Origin: a virus
Strand: one strand, 5' to 3'
IMG/VR virus record: IMGVR_UViG_3300023179_000224
Span: 1 to 40,778 of that record
Length of the DNA: 40,778 nt
Below, piece by piece: positions 1 to 7,675 of the stretch; position 1 is the stretch's first letter, and every line of letters begins with the position of its first letter. The notes under the pieces were generated by a model. That model was given only the letters and a program-made list of their open reading frames with translations, did not search any database and had not been told where the DNA came from. A program made the position numbers and the translations under genes.

Positions 1-178
1 TTGTATCATTTTTATTCCCCAATCTTTCAAATATCATGTCTAATAGAAGTTTAATTTGGTTTAGGTCTTGTATTACTTCTGCTCGATCGGGACCGCCGGG
101 TCTAGGTGTTGTGATATGTGATCCCATGATCCAGATCTGATGTGTGATAGCATTTAGATCCCAGTCCTTGCTGCTCAT
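1..178 (-). CDS. Hypothetical protein, 3' part cut off by the window edge
   Basis: An open frame starts with ATG at 178 and runs off the left edge with at least 59 codons and no stop. The translation begins MSSKDWDLNAITHQIWIMG and continues into a leucine/isoleucine-rich helical stretch. The start overlaps the stop of the upstream AbrB-like gene as ATGA (175-178), which is the usual translational-coupling arrangement in this operon and supports the reading frame. I do not recognise the family. Confidence 0.55.
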   Translation of the reverse strand, partial: MSSKDWDLNAITHQIWIMGSHITTPRPGGPDRAEVIQDLNQIKLLLDMIFERLGNKNDT

Positions 179-357
179 GGTGTTTCCTCCTTGGATAAAC
201 TCCAAGAACCATCTTTATTGTCAACCCATAACAAGGTATCACCGGTTTTCCAATTCATTTTAGACAATAATTCTTCTGGTAGTGGCAAAATAAGATCCCC
301 TGTATTATCGGGGTCTTCAATTATTTCTACTGTCCAGGACAGCGGTGTATTAGACAT
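175..357 (-). CDS. AbrB/MazE-like small protein
   Basis: This 60-residue protein has the pattern of a SpoVT-AbrB swapped-hairpin domain: an LPLPEELLSKMNWKTGDTLL segment at about residues 24-43 matches the usual 'lP.ell.klgwk.GD.l' core, followed by a short acidic turn and strand. Such domains usually bind DNA as dimers, as in MazE-type antitoxins and AbrB. No toxin gene is visible beside it, and similar orphan copies occur in T4-like phages, so a small transcription regulator is likelier than an antitoxin. It lies between the co-chaperonin and a coupled downstream gene. Confidence 0.6.
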   Translation of the reverse strand: MSNTPLSWTVEIIEDPDNTGDLILPLPEELLSKMNWKTGDTLLWVDNKDGSWSLSKEETP

Positions 358-359
358 TA

Positions 360-743
360 TTAATATTCCCTAGTTTTAAACTCAGCATGAACTGAAGTGG
401 ATATATTGTCATCATTCTGTGGTTCGTCATCTGAGACCATCATTATACCAGCACAATCAATTCGTCGAATAGTCATCGTTACTCCATCGATATCGATTTC
501 TGAGCCACGAGTCCAGCGTCCATGTTCAACTAATACCCATTGACCTGGTGTTATTTCCTTTTGTTCTGGGCCTACAGCATAGACCTTTCCCCATCTAGGT
601 CTTATGCCATCTGTTTTGGCATCATCGCCCAGTAAAATAATCCCACTGCTCAATGTACGACTTCCAAAATTCATGTCAGTAACTAATACATAGTCACGCA
701 AAGGTGTGATTTTTTTAATTTTATTAACGAATTTTATACTCAT
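360..743 (-). CDS. GroES-like co-chaperonin (T4 gp31 type)
   Basis: The 127-residue protein has the GroES layout. An early PLRDYVLV strand (about residues 14-21) is followed by a loop with SSGIILLGD, in which IIL stands where the GroEL-contacting IVL tripeptide sits in the mobile loop. Then come WGKVYAVGPE and a PGQWVLVEHG strand equivalent to 'vGDiVlf..yg'. In T4, gp31 replaces host GroES so that GroEL can fold the major capsid protein, and that role is inferred here. The acidic tail of about 25 residues is extra. The start overlaps the 740-949 gene by four bases. Confidence 0.8.
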   Translation of the reverse strand: MSIKFVNKIKKITPLRDYVLVTDMNFGSRTLSSGIILLGDDAKTDGIRPRWGKVYAVGPEQKEITPGQWVLVEHGRWTRGSEIDIDGVTMTIRRIDCAGIMMVSDDEPQNDDNISTSVHAEFKTREY

Positions 744-949
744 ATTTTCCTATTAGGTTGATTGTGATGTTGATATCTATCTTTCATTATTTCAGATTTG
801 GGTTTGGTTACTAATCCATTGGGTGCGATGTGATCACCTCGGGCATTAACTGCCATATTACCAACTGCTGCTACTTCTTCATTGAAAAGTCTCAGGTTGT
901 CCATATTAATTATTTGCCCTTGAGCAGTTTTATAAACGTTTTTAGACAT
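740..949 (-). CDS. Conserved small T4-like phage protein
   Basis: A 69-residue protein with an N-terminal 'YKTAQGQIINMDNLRLFNE' segment and the motif AVGNMAVNARGD (about residues 28-39). I recall short proteins with this VNARGD motif from T4-like myoviruses, but no function is known to me. The C-terminus is basic and low in complexity. The gene overlaps its neighbours by 4 and 8 bases, so it belongs to the operon running from MazG to the left edge. Confidence 0.65.
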   Translation of the reverse strand: MSKNVYKTAQGQIINMDNLRLFNEEVAAVGNMAVNARGDHIAPNGLVTKPKSEIMKDRYQHHNQPNRKI

Positions 950-1496
950 GTTTTTCCTCTATTGTATTTTCAGTATCTGGTTTTAAAAATTCAGTGATAT
1001 CCAATTCATAACTTATGCTGTTGATTCGGTGAACGCCAATTAAATACAGTACAAAAGATGCTACACTGCTACCTCTACCAACTCCCCAAAGTATTTGATT
1101 TTTGTGCATGGTGTCTACGAAATACTTTAAAAATCTCAGCAAGTTAAACAGGTCGCGTTCTTGATAAAGTATCAATTCATCAGCCACTCTCTGCAACTCA
1201 ACTTCGTTTTTGCATTTACCCAGTACCCATTGAGCAATATCAAAATCTCTATATTCCTGAGGCATTTTCCAATTTGATTGATTATGGATATCAAAGTCTT
1301 TAAGAGTCGTTATAGAGGAATATGGCTTATATTGCACTAGCAATGGCATATCTGCAAAAACAGATGCTACGCTGAGATTATATTGTTCTGCGTCGTCTAT
1401 TAGAAATTTAGATATGTCTAAATCTGGATTTTTGTATAATAATCCACATAATTCATCTGTATCACAATGTGCTTGTCCAAACTTATCGTATTTCAC
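942..1496 (-). CDS. DNA polymerase III alpha (DnaE)-like fragment protein
   Basis: This 184-residue protein carries WGVGRGSSVASFVLYLIGVH followed by a 'YELDITEFLKP' end. The pattern matches the C-family polymerase segment 'GRGS.agSlvay.lgIt..dPl.y.LlFERFLnP' where the palm of DnaE begins. The protein stops before the MPDID-type catalytic aspartates, so it cannot be a polymerase by itself. The N-terminal 120 residues are mostly helical with no PHP metal motif that I can see. Comparable short DnaE-like proteins occur in large phages. It could be a captured nucleotide- or clamp-interaction module. It overlaps the next gene by 8 bases and the previous one by 4. Confidence 0.6.
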   Translation of the reverse strand: MKYDKFGQAHCDTDELCGLLYKNPDLDISKFLIDDAEQYNLSVASVFADMPLLVQYKPYSSITTLKDFDIHNQSNWKMPQEYRDFDIAQWVLGKCKNEVELQRVADELILYQERDLFNLLRFLKYFVDTMHKNQILWGVGRGSSVASFVLYLIGVHRINSISYELDITEFLKPDTENTIEEKHV

Positions 1497-1732
1497 TTTA
1501 TGTCAATTATGTCTTTGAATTTGCTATTATTTTTAGCCAATAGATCTTCCAATTGTCGTGCCTGTCTTGCTGCTAGTTCAGATTGATAGTCCCCCAATAA
1601 CATTTGAATTTGATTAATCAGTTCCCAATTACCAAATCTATAAGATTGATTCAATCGATTGTTTAAGTCAATTACTTTACTATGAAGTTCTTCATCTTTG
1701 AGAACTGACAAATCCTGTGTTAGTGGATGCAT
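1493..1732 (-). CDS. Conserved small helical phage protein
   Basis: A 79-residue, probably all-helical protein with a heptad-like run from about residue 10 to 65 (LKDEELHSKVIDLNNRLNQS, then a short turn, then IQMLLGDYQSEL). It has no catalytic motif. Its start follows the MazG gene by 11 bases and its end overlaps the DnaE-like gene by 4, so it is co-transcribed with nucleotide-metabolism and chaperone genes. I recognise no function. Confidence 0.6.
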   Translation of the reverse strand: MHPLTQDLSVLKDEELHSKVIDLNNRLNQSYRFGNWELINQIQMLLGDYQSELAARQARQLEDLLAKNNSKFKDIIDIK

Positions 1733-1743
1733 TATATTAATCC

Positions 1744-2148
1744 TTACAAATCACCAGGGCGCCTATTTTCACTGTGAACTATTTCAAATTTGCCACCGGG
1801 ATATCTAGATTCCAACTTGTGAATGTTTTCTTGAATTACATCGTTGGGTTCGTATCCAAGTGCAATGCAAAAATTGATCCAATAAAAAAGTGCATCCCCT
1901 GCTTCCCTTTTTAAGTGATATCTGACATCTTCTGTCCATTCTTTACCTTGAAACTTCATCTTTTTCAAGATTTCCATGGCTTCACCTGATTCAGCCATTA
2001 AACCGGAAATAGCAGTGTCCAAACGACTTATATCACAACCCTGATTTTTTAACTCATTTAACCTTTTCAAATATAAATCGTGATCTTTGCTTGTGTCAGA
2101 AGTCAAAGTATCAACAAAATTAAGATAATTAGTTAAGTCAACCTTCAT
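1744..2148 (-). CDS. mazG: MazG-like nucleotide pyrophosphohydrolase
   Basis: The 134-residue protein shows the all-alpha NTP pyrophosphatase metal-binding pattern. ESGEAMEILKK (about residues 53-63) supplies the ExxE pair, and REAGDALFYW (about 81-90) supplies the ExxD pair. A typical tail EN.HKLESRYPGGKF follows. The family hydrolyses nucleoside triphosphates to monophosphates; phage MazG proteins are thought to act on dNTPs or (p)ppGpp pools, but the substrate cannot be told from sequence. It is the first gene of the leftmost operon, behind a TATAAT promoter at 2172-2177. Confidence 0.85.
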   Translation of the reverse strand: MKVDLTNYLNFVDTLTSDTSKDHDLYLKRLNELKNQGCDISRLDTAISGLMAESGEAMEILKKMKFQGKEWTEDVRYHLKREAGDALFYWINFCIALGYEPNDVIQENIHKLESRYPGGKFEIVHSENRRPGDL

Positions 2149-2171
2149 TTACCTATCTCCTATGATTCACT

Positions 2172-2200
2172 ATTATAAAATATGTCAACAGTGAATGCAA
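2172..2200 (-). promoter_or_regulatory. Sigma70-like promoter for the MazG operon
   Basis: On the minus strand TTGCAT (2195-2200) lies 17 bases from TATAAT (2172-2177). The -10 is perfect and the -35 matches weakly. The same TTGCAT-17-TATAAT layout occurs before the metallophosphoesterase gene. A TTGACA sits inside the spacer but too close to the -10 to act with it. The leader ends with AGGAG-like GGAGATAGGT before the ATG at 2148. Confidence 0.6.
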
Positions 2201-2217
2201 TTAATTTGGTGTTAATA

Positions 2218-3393
2218 TCAAGAGATTCTGTACCAAGTGCTGGAATAAGTGTTATAAAGGTATTGTGCACCACTGCTACTTGAACCTGAAGTCAACGCAC
2301 CTTTGAGTGTTTGCCCTCCAGTGGCAACATGAGTTAAAGAGGTAATGGTGTTACCAAAACCAATACGAATCAAATGTCCATTTCTAGGGCTAACTGGCAT
2401 GGTCAATGACAATGAAGCAATAGTTCCACTGGGATTTAAAATAATAGCACCAACATTGCTGTTTATAGTAACACTTTGACCAGTGGTGGGTGCCAAATAT
2501 TGGGTACCCACTGAGTCGCCGCTGCAAAAGTCACTGATTCCGGTTACGGTTAAATTGCCAACGTTTGCATTACCACTTACACTTAAACTGCTCAATGTTC
2601 CCAAAAGGGTTATATTACTTTGAATCGGGGTATTGATATTTCCATAAATTCCATTGATTGCTATCAAATTCCCAGCGGTTAGATTGCCAGAATAAGCAGC
2701 TGAAGTACCACTGGTGATCAAGCTATCTACTATCACATTATTGGCTCTGATATTGCCAACAACTTGACCACCAATATTACTGACGGTCATTGAAATCCCA
2801 GTGACTGTTGATCCACTGACCACAGTTTCTAAATTTAGATTGCCCTGTACAATATTGTTATTTCTATTAAGGTCCTGAATAGAAATAGTGGAACCACCAT
2901 CTACACTGCTTAACTCAAATATATAAGTTCCTGTTCTAGTAAATGTTATGGTTCTACTAGTGATATTGGCAATAGTTGAGTAATTTAAACTAACCGCTGT
3001 TGGCCAAGTAAAGGTATAATCAACCGACGTGACAACAATTTCTATTCTAATTCTAACTTGACTACCAGTGGTTGGCCAATTTGTAATAGCTGAAATACTT
3101 GTGCTGCCGCCCAGAGTAAATTTTTGATAGCTGCCATTGTTAAAGTCAACAATTTGTGCACCACTGACAGTTCCAAAATCAAAAAGCACTTCCCTAGTAC
3201 CTTTGAGTGTGACGTTGCTCAATGTGGAGTCGTTTACACCGATATTGGCTTGTAATGCTGTGATTTCCTGATAAGCATATTGGAAATTGGTTTTGATGTT
3301 TGCAAAATTGTTTCTAAATCCGCTGCTATCGTTATTTTGGCCCGCAATTGGGTACGAACCATCAATGCTGTTATAATTTATTTGTGAGGTCAT
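2218..3393 (-). CDS. Phage virion structural protein, probably tail fibre or appendage
   Basis: A 391-residue protein. The N-terminus has 'YPIAGQNNDSSGFRNNFANI' (about residues 14-33) followed by a short heptad-like helix; this start is one I know from structural proteins of T4-like cyanophages and pelagiphages. The rest is Ser/Thr/Asn/Gly-rich and beta-repetitive. The end has GHLIRIGFGN, a GGQTLKG turn and a final tryptophan-containing strand (WYRIS), as in many fibre or appendage proteins. The start is one base after the stop of the Ig-repeat gene, with AGGATAAC as ribosome site. A GATAAATA late box lies 36 bases upstream. Confidence 0.7.
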   Translation of the reverse strand: MTSQINYNSIDGSYPIAGQNNDSSGFRNNFANIKTNFQYAYQEITALQANIGVNDSTLSNVTLKGTREVLFDFGTVSGAQIVDFNNGSYQKFTLGGSTSISAITNWPTTGSQVRIRIEIVVTSVDYTFTWPTAVSLNYSTIANITSRTITFTRTGTYIFELSSVDGGSTISIQDLNRNNNIVQGNLNLETVVSGSTVTGISMTVSNIGGQVVGNIRANNVIVDSLITSGTSAAYSGNLTAGNLIAINGIYGNINTPIQSNITLLGTLSSLSVSGNANVGNLTVTGISDFCSGDSVGTQYLAPTTGQSVTINSNVGAIILNPSGTIASLSLTMPVSPRNGHLIRIGFGNTITSLTHVATGGQTLKGALTSGSSSSGAQYLYNTYSSTWYRIS

Positions 3394-3394
3394 G

Positions 3395-6022
3395 TTATCC
3401 TAGTATCCCATAATGGGGGTATATCAGATATTTATCCCCCTGACCCGGCACTGTATAAGGATCTCTATAGGTATGGGTAAATGAAATATTGCTGACATTA
3501 CCCAATGAATTGGCTGTTAAATTTGCAAAGGTATTACTAGCGATATTGGCCACAATTCCAAGAACAACATTTCCAGCTATTATGGTATCACCAACATGTA
3601 AATCATTAATAAATGTTGTAGTTGAGGATATAGAGGAGTACTGAACATTGGATAAATTATAAGTGGGTAAAGCAGTCAATGTCAAACTAGTTGCATTTGT
3701 AATACTGGCAACATTACCAATCACAACACCATTGGAAGCAAACTTTAATTGTTTTCCGGCAGAAAGTTCGGTGGTAAATGCAGTGCCGACCCCAGTTATA
3801 GTTGTACTACTGGTGTTGCCATTGATGGTTCCTGTGCCTGTGAAGGTGTTGACATTGCCCAACAAAATTCGGCTCTGAGTATTGGCACTTATTGTTCCAG
3901 TTCCAGTAACATAATTATTAGTTAAAAATATATTACTGCTGTATCTATAAATTGCAGATGCATAGGTGGTGGTTGCGTTTGCGGTCAGAGTAAAAACAGT
4001 TGCATTACTCACGGTATTGATAACCCCAATTGGAACATTGGAGACAAATATAGTTTTTCCCGGTAAGAAACCAAATTGCGTATCAAAATTAGTACCAGTT
4101 CCAACTACCACATTGCTATTGGAATAGGTTTTTATAACTCCATTGCCGTAAAAAGGATTTTTCTCATAGTTGTTACTTAAAACACTGTCCCAACCATAAC
4201 GCTCAATGGTAAAATCTATTAGATTGAAATTTGATATTGCTTTAGACACTTTATAGGCGATTTCTGCACTGCGACCCGGCAAGGCATAGCAAAGAACCAA
4301 AGCCCTTGTAAACCCTAAGACTCTGCCATCATCTTGCCTACTGGTCATCCAAGAGGGCAAAATACTTTGTGACTCATAGCCCACTGTAGAAGTCACTCTC
4401 TCAATCATGTTTGGAAAACTGTTAGGGTAAATGGTAGATATGTTCAATGAATTATTGGGCAGTTTAACTGACAGATTTGGACCTAGATTTTGGTCGTTTA
4501 CTTGTTGATCTATTATTTCCAAATAAACCACTTCGTATTCTGTATTGAAATTCGAATCCACTGCCTTGGCTGTTTTTACCCCACCAAATCTCAGGGTTTT
4601 CCAATAATGATTGAAAGCTAGAGAATTAAAATATACATCAGAAGATTTAGGACTTAATCCAGTCAAAAATAAACATTGTCTAGTAGTGTTTTTACCAAAC
4701 CAGGGATCACTTAGTCTATAGACATAATCAGGATTGATAATGTCTGTGTTATTAATGATATCGTCATAATATGAGCGTTGAGTTATACTGGGCAGTAACT
4801 GAATATAGAGATTCTCATAGGGGTCGTCTGTACGTTTAACAACATCAATGGTAAATGTTTTTTCGTCATAGACATAGCCATCAACATCGGTAGCTGTGGC
4901 AGTAAATGTAAAAGTCTGTAGATTTACGTTGTTGTTTAATTGGAAACTTACTCTGCCACTGATCAGTCCATTGGACAATAATATCAACCCATAGGGTAAA
5001 GTTCCAGAGTTGTTGTTGGCTAAGCTATAAGTAAGTGTTCTACCACTGGGGGTAGTGGCAGCAATATATAAATTACTTATAGCACCATTGTATAATGAAC
5101 CAAGGGCACTGTCAGTGGTCCAGTTAACTGTGTCTTCCACTTCACCAATAACAGTTATGGTAAAAACACGAGTCATAAAGTAAGTTGGTGCTGAGGTTTT
5201 AAAAACTTTTACTGTAAAAGTATGATTTATATTACTTTGACTGCCAGACGCAACTAAACCAGTTATCCATCCTGTGGTTGCATTCAATGAAAGACCTGTA
5301 GGCAATGCGCCCGACGTAATGGCAAATGATAAATTGGAATTATCCAAATCTATAGCATCAAATTTATATGTAAATTTGACATTTTGCCTAATAACTGCAA
5401 TAATTCCAGCGTCGTTGGTGATAATGGGGCTATGAGTTGTTACGTGATTTACTGTTACTGTATAAGGTTGCACCCCTGAATTTATTCCATCAGTAACTGA
5501 CACTGAAAACGAATAAGTAGTCGTCGATCCTGAGATTAATCCAAAATAACCCTGTAATAATCCGCTACTGGACAAAGTTATCCCTGGTGGTAGTGCGCCA
5601 GTTATGATTGAAAAACTAAGGCTGGCGTTGGGATCAGGAGCCACAGCAGTTAATTGTAAACTATAGATGCTACCATCATTGTAAGATCCCAAATTGCTGG
5701 TTGCAGGATAAATCACAGGTGCAACTGAATCCGAAACTCTAAGATTGAATGTTCTATCTGCTACTGTGCCGGTGGTGCTAGTGACTCTAACGGTAAAATA
5801 ATTAGAGGAAACTTTTAATCCGGTTTGTGCAGCGTTGTAGGGATAGCCACTGATAACTCCAGCACTGCTTAATGAAAGTCCCAGAGGTAATGCGCCGGAT
5901 ATCAAACTATATGATATCGAGCCCCCACTTAAATTGGTAGCTGCAAGTGTTAGAGTATAATAATCCCCCACCGAGATTATTCCCAAATCGCTGCTAGTGG
6001 TAATCCATAATGATACAGCCAT
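3395..6022 (-). CDS. Large virion protein with Ig-like (He_PIG) repeats
   Basis: The 875-residue protein opens with four cadherin/He_PIG-like repeats of about 95 residues, each with the signature GALP.GL.L...G.I.G (near residues 43, 143, 238 and 335) followed by an F.V.V.D strand. A unique region (about 395-600) contains aromatic motifs such as YRLSDPWFGKNTTRQ. The last 230 residues repeat segments of the type 'G.GT.F...L..G..I...G..IG.V..I....LTLT'. Such proteins are baseplate- or fibre-associated and are thought to bind surface glycans. Lack of a signal peptide, size, and a late-type promoter (CATAAATA at 6041-6048) fit a virion protein. Confidence 0.75.
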   Translation of the reverse strand: MAVSLWITTSSDLGIISVGDYYTLTLAATNLSGGSISYSLISGALPLGLSLSSAGVISGYPYNAAQTGLKVSSNYFTVRVTSTTGTVADRTFNLRVSDSVAPVIYPATSNLGSYNDGSIYSLQLTAVAPDPNASLSFSIITGALPPGITLSSSGLLQGYFGLISGSTTTYSFSVSVTDGINSGVQPYTVTVNHVTTHSPIITNDAGIIAVIRQNVKFTYKFDAIDLDNSNLSFAITSGALPTGLSLNATTGWITGLVASGSQSNINHTFTVKVFKTSAPTYFMTRVFTITVIGEVEDTVNWTTDSALGSLYNGAISNLYIAATTPSGRTLTYSLANNNSGTLPYGLILLSNGLISGRVSFQLNNNVNLQTFTFTATATDVDGYVYDEKTFTIDVVKRTDDPYENLYIQLLPSITQRSYYDDIINNTDIINPDYVYRLSDPWFGKNTTRQCLFLTGLSPKSSDVYFNSLAFNHYWKTLRFGGVKTAKAVDSNFNTEYEVVYLEIIDQQVNDQNLGPNLSVKLPNNSLNISTIYPNSFPNMIERVTSTVGYESQSILPSWMTSRQDDGRVLGFTRALVLCYALPGRSAEIAYKVSKAISNFNLIDFTIERYGWDSVLSNNYEKNPFYGNGVIKTYSNSNVVVGTGTNFDTQFGFLPGKTIFVSNVPIGVINTVSNATVFTLTANATTTYASAIYRYSSNIFLTNNYVTGTGTISANTQSRILLGNVNTFTGTGTINGNTSSTTITGVGTAFTTELSAGKQLKFASNGVVIGNVASITNATSLTLTALPTYNLSNVQYSSISSTTTFINDLHVGDTIIAGNVVLGIVANIASNTFANLTANSLGNVSNISFTHTYRDPYTVPGQGDKYLIYPHYGILG
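3429..3436 (-). promoter_or_regulatory. T4-late-like promoter box
   Basis: GATAAATA on the minus strand resembles the T4 late -10 box TATAAATA. It lies inside the end of the Ig-repeat gene and 36 bases before the structural gene starting at 3393, leaving room for a leader with a ribosome-binding site. It could also be chance codons (D-K-Y). Confidence 0.4.
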
Positions 6023-6040
6023 ATTTTGTCGTAAGTAACT

Positions 6041-6048
6041 TATTTATG
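6041..6048 (-). promoter_or_regulatory. T4-late-like promoter box
   Basis: CATAAATA on the minus strand, 18 bases before the start codon at 6022 and downstream of a hairpin terminator. It is one mismatch from TATAAATA. No clear -35 is present, as expected for gp55-type late promoters. Confidence 0.6.
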
Positions 6049-6076
6049 CTTTCTATAAACCAGAATCATAGGTGAT

Positions 6077-6099
6077 AAACCGCACATTATGTGCGGTTT
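6077..6099 (-). terminator. Hairpin terminator after the superoxide dismutase gene
   Basis: AAACCGCAC and GTGCGGTTT form a perfect 9-bp stem with a 5-base loop. On the minus strand it is followed by TTTATC; on the plus strand by CTTTT. It ends the IF-1/SOD transcript just before the next late promoter. Confidence 0.75.
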
Positions 6100-6102
6100 C
6101 TT

Positions 6103-6654
6103 TTAAAGACGTTGATTAATAATATCCCAATTTACTATGCGCCAAAAATTATCAAAATATTTGCTTTTATTAGCACCATAGTCACGATTGTAAGCATGTT
6201 CCCAAAAATCAATGATTAATGCAATGTCATATCTTTTTTCATGATTTCGTATTATTTTAATACTACCAGTTTTGGATAAGTAAATCCAACCAGACCCTTG
6301 AATTTTTAAAGCTTGCTCTTTGAACTCCTCTTTGAATTTCTTAAAGCTGTCAAACTTTTTATCAATCAATGCCGCACTACGGCCATAGGGTTGATTATTT
6401 GTTTTGGGTGGACGAAGTTGGGTAAAAAATATATTGTGAAGTAATGCACCGGCTTCATTAAAGCTGGCATCGCCCTCACCGTTGTTGTATCTATCTACAT
6501 AGCCACGAGCTAGTTCCCCATAATGATAGTCAACTAAGGCCTGACTCCAGACTGGCACAAACCCACCACGGCTACATGGTAATTTTTCCAAAGTCAGCTT
6601 TTGTTTGGCCTTGGATTCCAATAAATCTATTAATTCACGTAGGTCATCATTCAT
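6103..6654 (-). CDS. Fe/Mn superoxide dismutase family protein
   Basis: The protein has 183 residues from the ATG at 6654. All four metal ligands of the Fe/Mn-SOD family are in place: His44 (YHYGE), His73 (ALLHNIFF), Asp149 and His153 (DFWEHAY). Family landmarks GSGWIYL and FWRIVNWDIINQRL are present, and Tyr52 corresponds to the conserved gateway Tyr34. Three second-shell positions differ by eye from the bacterial enzyme: the His30 equivalent is Leu48, the position four before His73 is Gly as in Mn-type enzymes, and His138 sits where Mn-SOD has its glutamine. It would convert superoxide to O2 and H2O2 in the cytoplasm. A frame extension to 6708 is less likely because it overlaps IF-1 and a late box. 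Confidence 0.85.
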   Translation of the reverse strand: MNDDLRELIDLLESKAKQKLTLEKLPCSRGGFVPVWSQALVDYHYGELARGYVDRYNNGEGDASFNEAGALLHNIFFTQLRPPKTNNQPYGRSAALIDKKFDSFKKFKEEFKEQALKIQGSGWIYLSKTGSIKIIRNHEKRYDIALIIDFWEHAYNRDYGANKSKYFDNFWRIVNWDIINQRL

Positions 6655-6659
6655 GCATA

Positions 6660-6667
6660 TATTTATG
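6660..6667 (-). promoter_or_regulatory. T4-late-like promoter box abutting the SOD start
   Basis: CATAAATA on the minus strand ends exactly five bases before the ATG at 6654. With T4 geometry, transcription would begin at or next to the A of the start codon, giving a leaderless mRNA. No Shine-Dalgarno sequence is visible. Confidence 0.5.
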
Positions 6668-6682
6668 CATAGTGTTGTTGAT

Positions 6683-6898
6683 TTATTTTCTGTACATGAT
6701 TCTACCACGGCTCAGATCATAGGGGCTAAGTTCCATGACTACTGTGTCGCCCATGATGATCCTGATATCATGTTTTCTAAGTTTTCCACCAATATAAGCG
6801 GTTATTGTATGCTCGCTGTTCTCCAATTTAACTCTAAACATAGCGTTGCCCAAAACTTCGGTAACAACACCATTCATCTTCATACTTTCTTCTTTCAA
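6683..6898 (-). CDS. infA: Translation initiation factor IF-1
   Basis: The 71-residue protein aligns over its whole length with bacterial IF-1 (72 residues in E. coli): [10 protein letters not shown], then [26 protein letters not shown] and GRIMYR. This is the OB-fold that binds the ribosomal A site together with IF-2 and IF-3. The start is a TTG at 6898, with a strong AAGGAG six bases upstream; it gives the KEE tripeptide that matches the KED of normal IF-1, so I prefer it over the ATG at 6883. It lies in a late operon between a conserved phage gene and SOD. A phage copy may favour phage mRNAs or replace host IF-1. Confidence 0.9.
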   Translation of the reverse strand: MKEESMKMNGVVTEVLGNAMFRVKLENSEHTITAYIGGKLRKHDIRIIMGDTVVMELSPYDLSRGRIMYRK

Positions 6899-6916
6899 AA
6901 ATTACTCCTTAAAAAT

Positions 6917-7315
6917 TTACCTACGCATGCTTGCAGCGTCTTTGGCTGCTTGTTTGTTAAACACTGGCTGCAAGCAACTTTTATGTATCACTGAAATTCC
7001 CAGTATTTCAGAGCCTGTGTAGACTTTACGTGGTTGCAATACTGCTACACCATTGTCTTTTCCTAGACTTTTGATGTTTTTGGTAGTATTTCGACCTTCG
7101 GGTATTCCCAGTGTATCAGATGTTGATAGAGTTGCAGCTGACAAGGCAGAGGATCTTTTCTTCTTCTCTGCGTTGACTCCATGCTTTTCCTTTAAAATTT
7201 TCCAGGATTGTGCTTGCTCCTCATATGCACGTTTAGCTTCTGCACTTTTAAATTTAACTTTGCCTTTTTTTCGTCCATTTAGACTAAGGCTGGGGTGAGC
7301 TAGATGAAATGCCAT
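6917..7315 (-). CDS. Conserved T4-like phage protein
   Basis: From the ATG at 7315 the protein has 132 residues. It starts MAFHLAHPSLSLNGRKKGK and ends with GISVIHKSCLQPVF..QAAKDAASMRR. The basic, Lys/Ala-rich start ('HLAHPSLS...KGK.KF.SAE..R') and the 'HKS...PVFN...A...A.MRR' end are a pair I recall from a widespread T4-like phage family of unknown function. The longer frame to 7354 would overlap the upstream gene. The start lies one base after the TAA of the 7317-7673 gene, so the two are coupled. Confidence 0.65.
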   Translation of the reverse strand: MAFHLAHPSLSLNGRKKGKVKFKSAEAKRAYEEQAQSWKILKEKHGVNAEKKKRSSALSAATLSTSDTLGIPEGRNTTKNIKSLGKDNGVAVLQPRKVYTGSEILGISVIHKSCLQPVFNKQAAKDAASMRR

Positions 7316-7316
7316 T

Positions 7317-7673
7317 TTAATCAGTAAGTTTGATAAGTTTCCAGTCTGGACCAAATATTGTGTGACCAGTGGGCAAAATAAAAACTCGATCAGGAAACCT
7401 GACTTTTAAGCCGGCTACAATTTCCTCCAGGTTTTTCCCCTGCACCAAAAATTCTTTGGTATTTTCATCGTACCAGTAAAAAATACCATTGTAACTTTCT
7501 TGATTGACTATATGACCCTGTTTAATTATTTGATTGGGCTCATTATGACTGGATTTATTTTCAGCATTGCGATGTTTAATCACTAAAAAGATAAACGTAG
7601 CAATATTCACTGCTAACATTACAGCAAATATCTCCAATATAAAATATAAAACTTCTGTCAAGAATTGCATCAT
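7317..7673 (-). CDS. Small membrane protein, unknown function
   Basis: This 118-residue protein has one clear N-terminal transmembrane helix (about residues 5-33, rich in Leu, Ile, Phe, Val and Ala) followed by a basic stop (KHRNAENK) and a cytoplasmic or periplasmic domain of about 80 residues with aromatic and glycine motifs (GIFYWYDE, GHTIFGPDW). I recognise no family. Two ATGs are possible, at 7673 and 7670; a GATAAATA box ends five bases before the second. It heads the operon that leads to IF-1 and SOD. Confidence 0.55.
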   Translation of the reverse strand: MMQFLTEVLYFILEIFAVMLAVNIATFIFLVIKHRNAENKSSHNEPNQIIKQGHIVNQESYNGIFYWYDENTKEFLVQGKNLEEIVAGLKVRFPDRVFILPTGHTIFGPDWKLIKLTD

Positions 7674-7675
7674 AA

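Noticed and set aside
6655-6708. N-terminal extension of the SOD frame by 18 residues
   Set aside because: It would overlap IF-1 and the late box, has no ribosome site and adds a Cys-rich piece unknown in the family.
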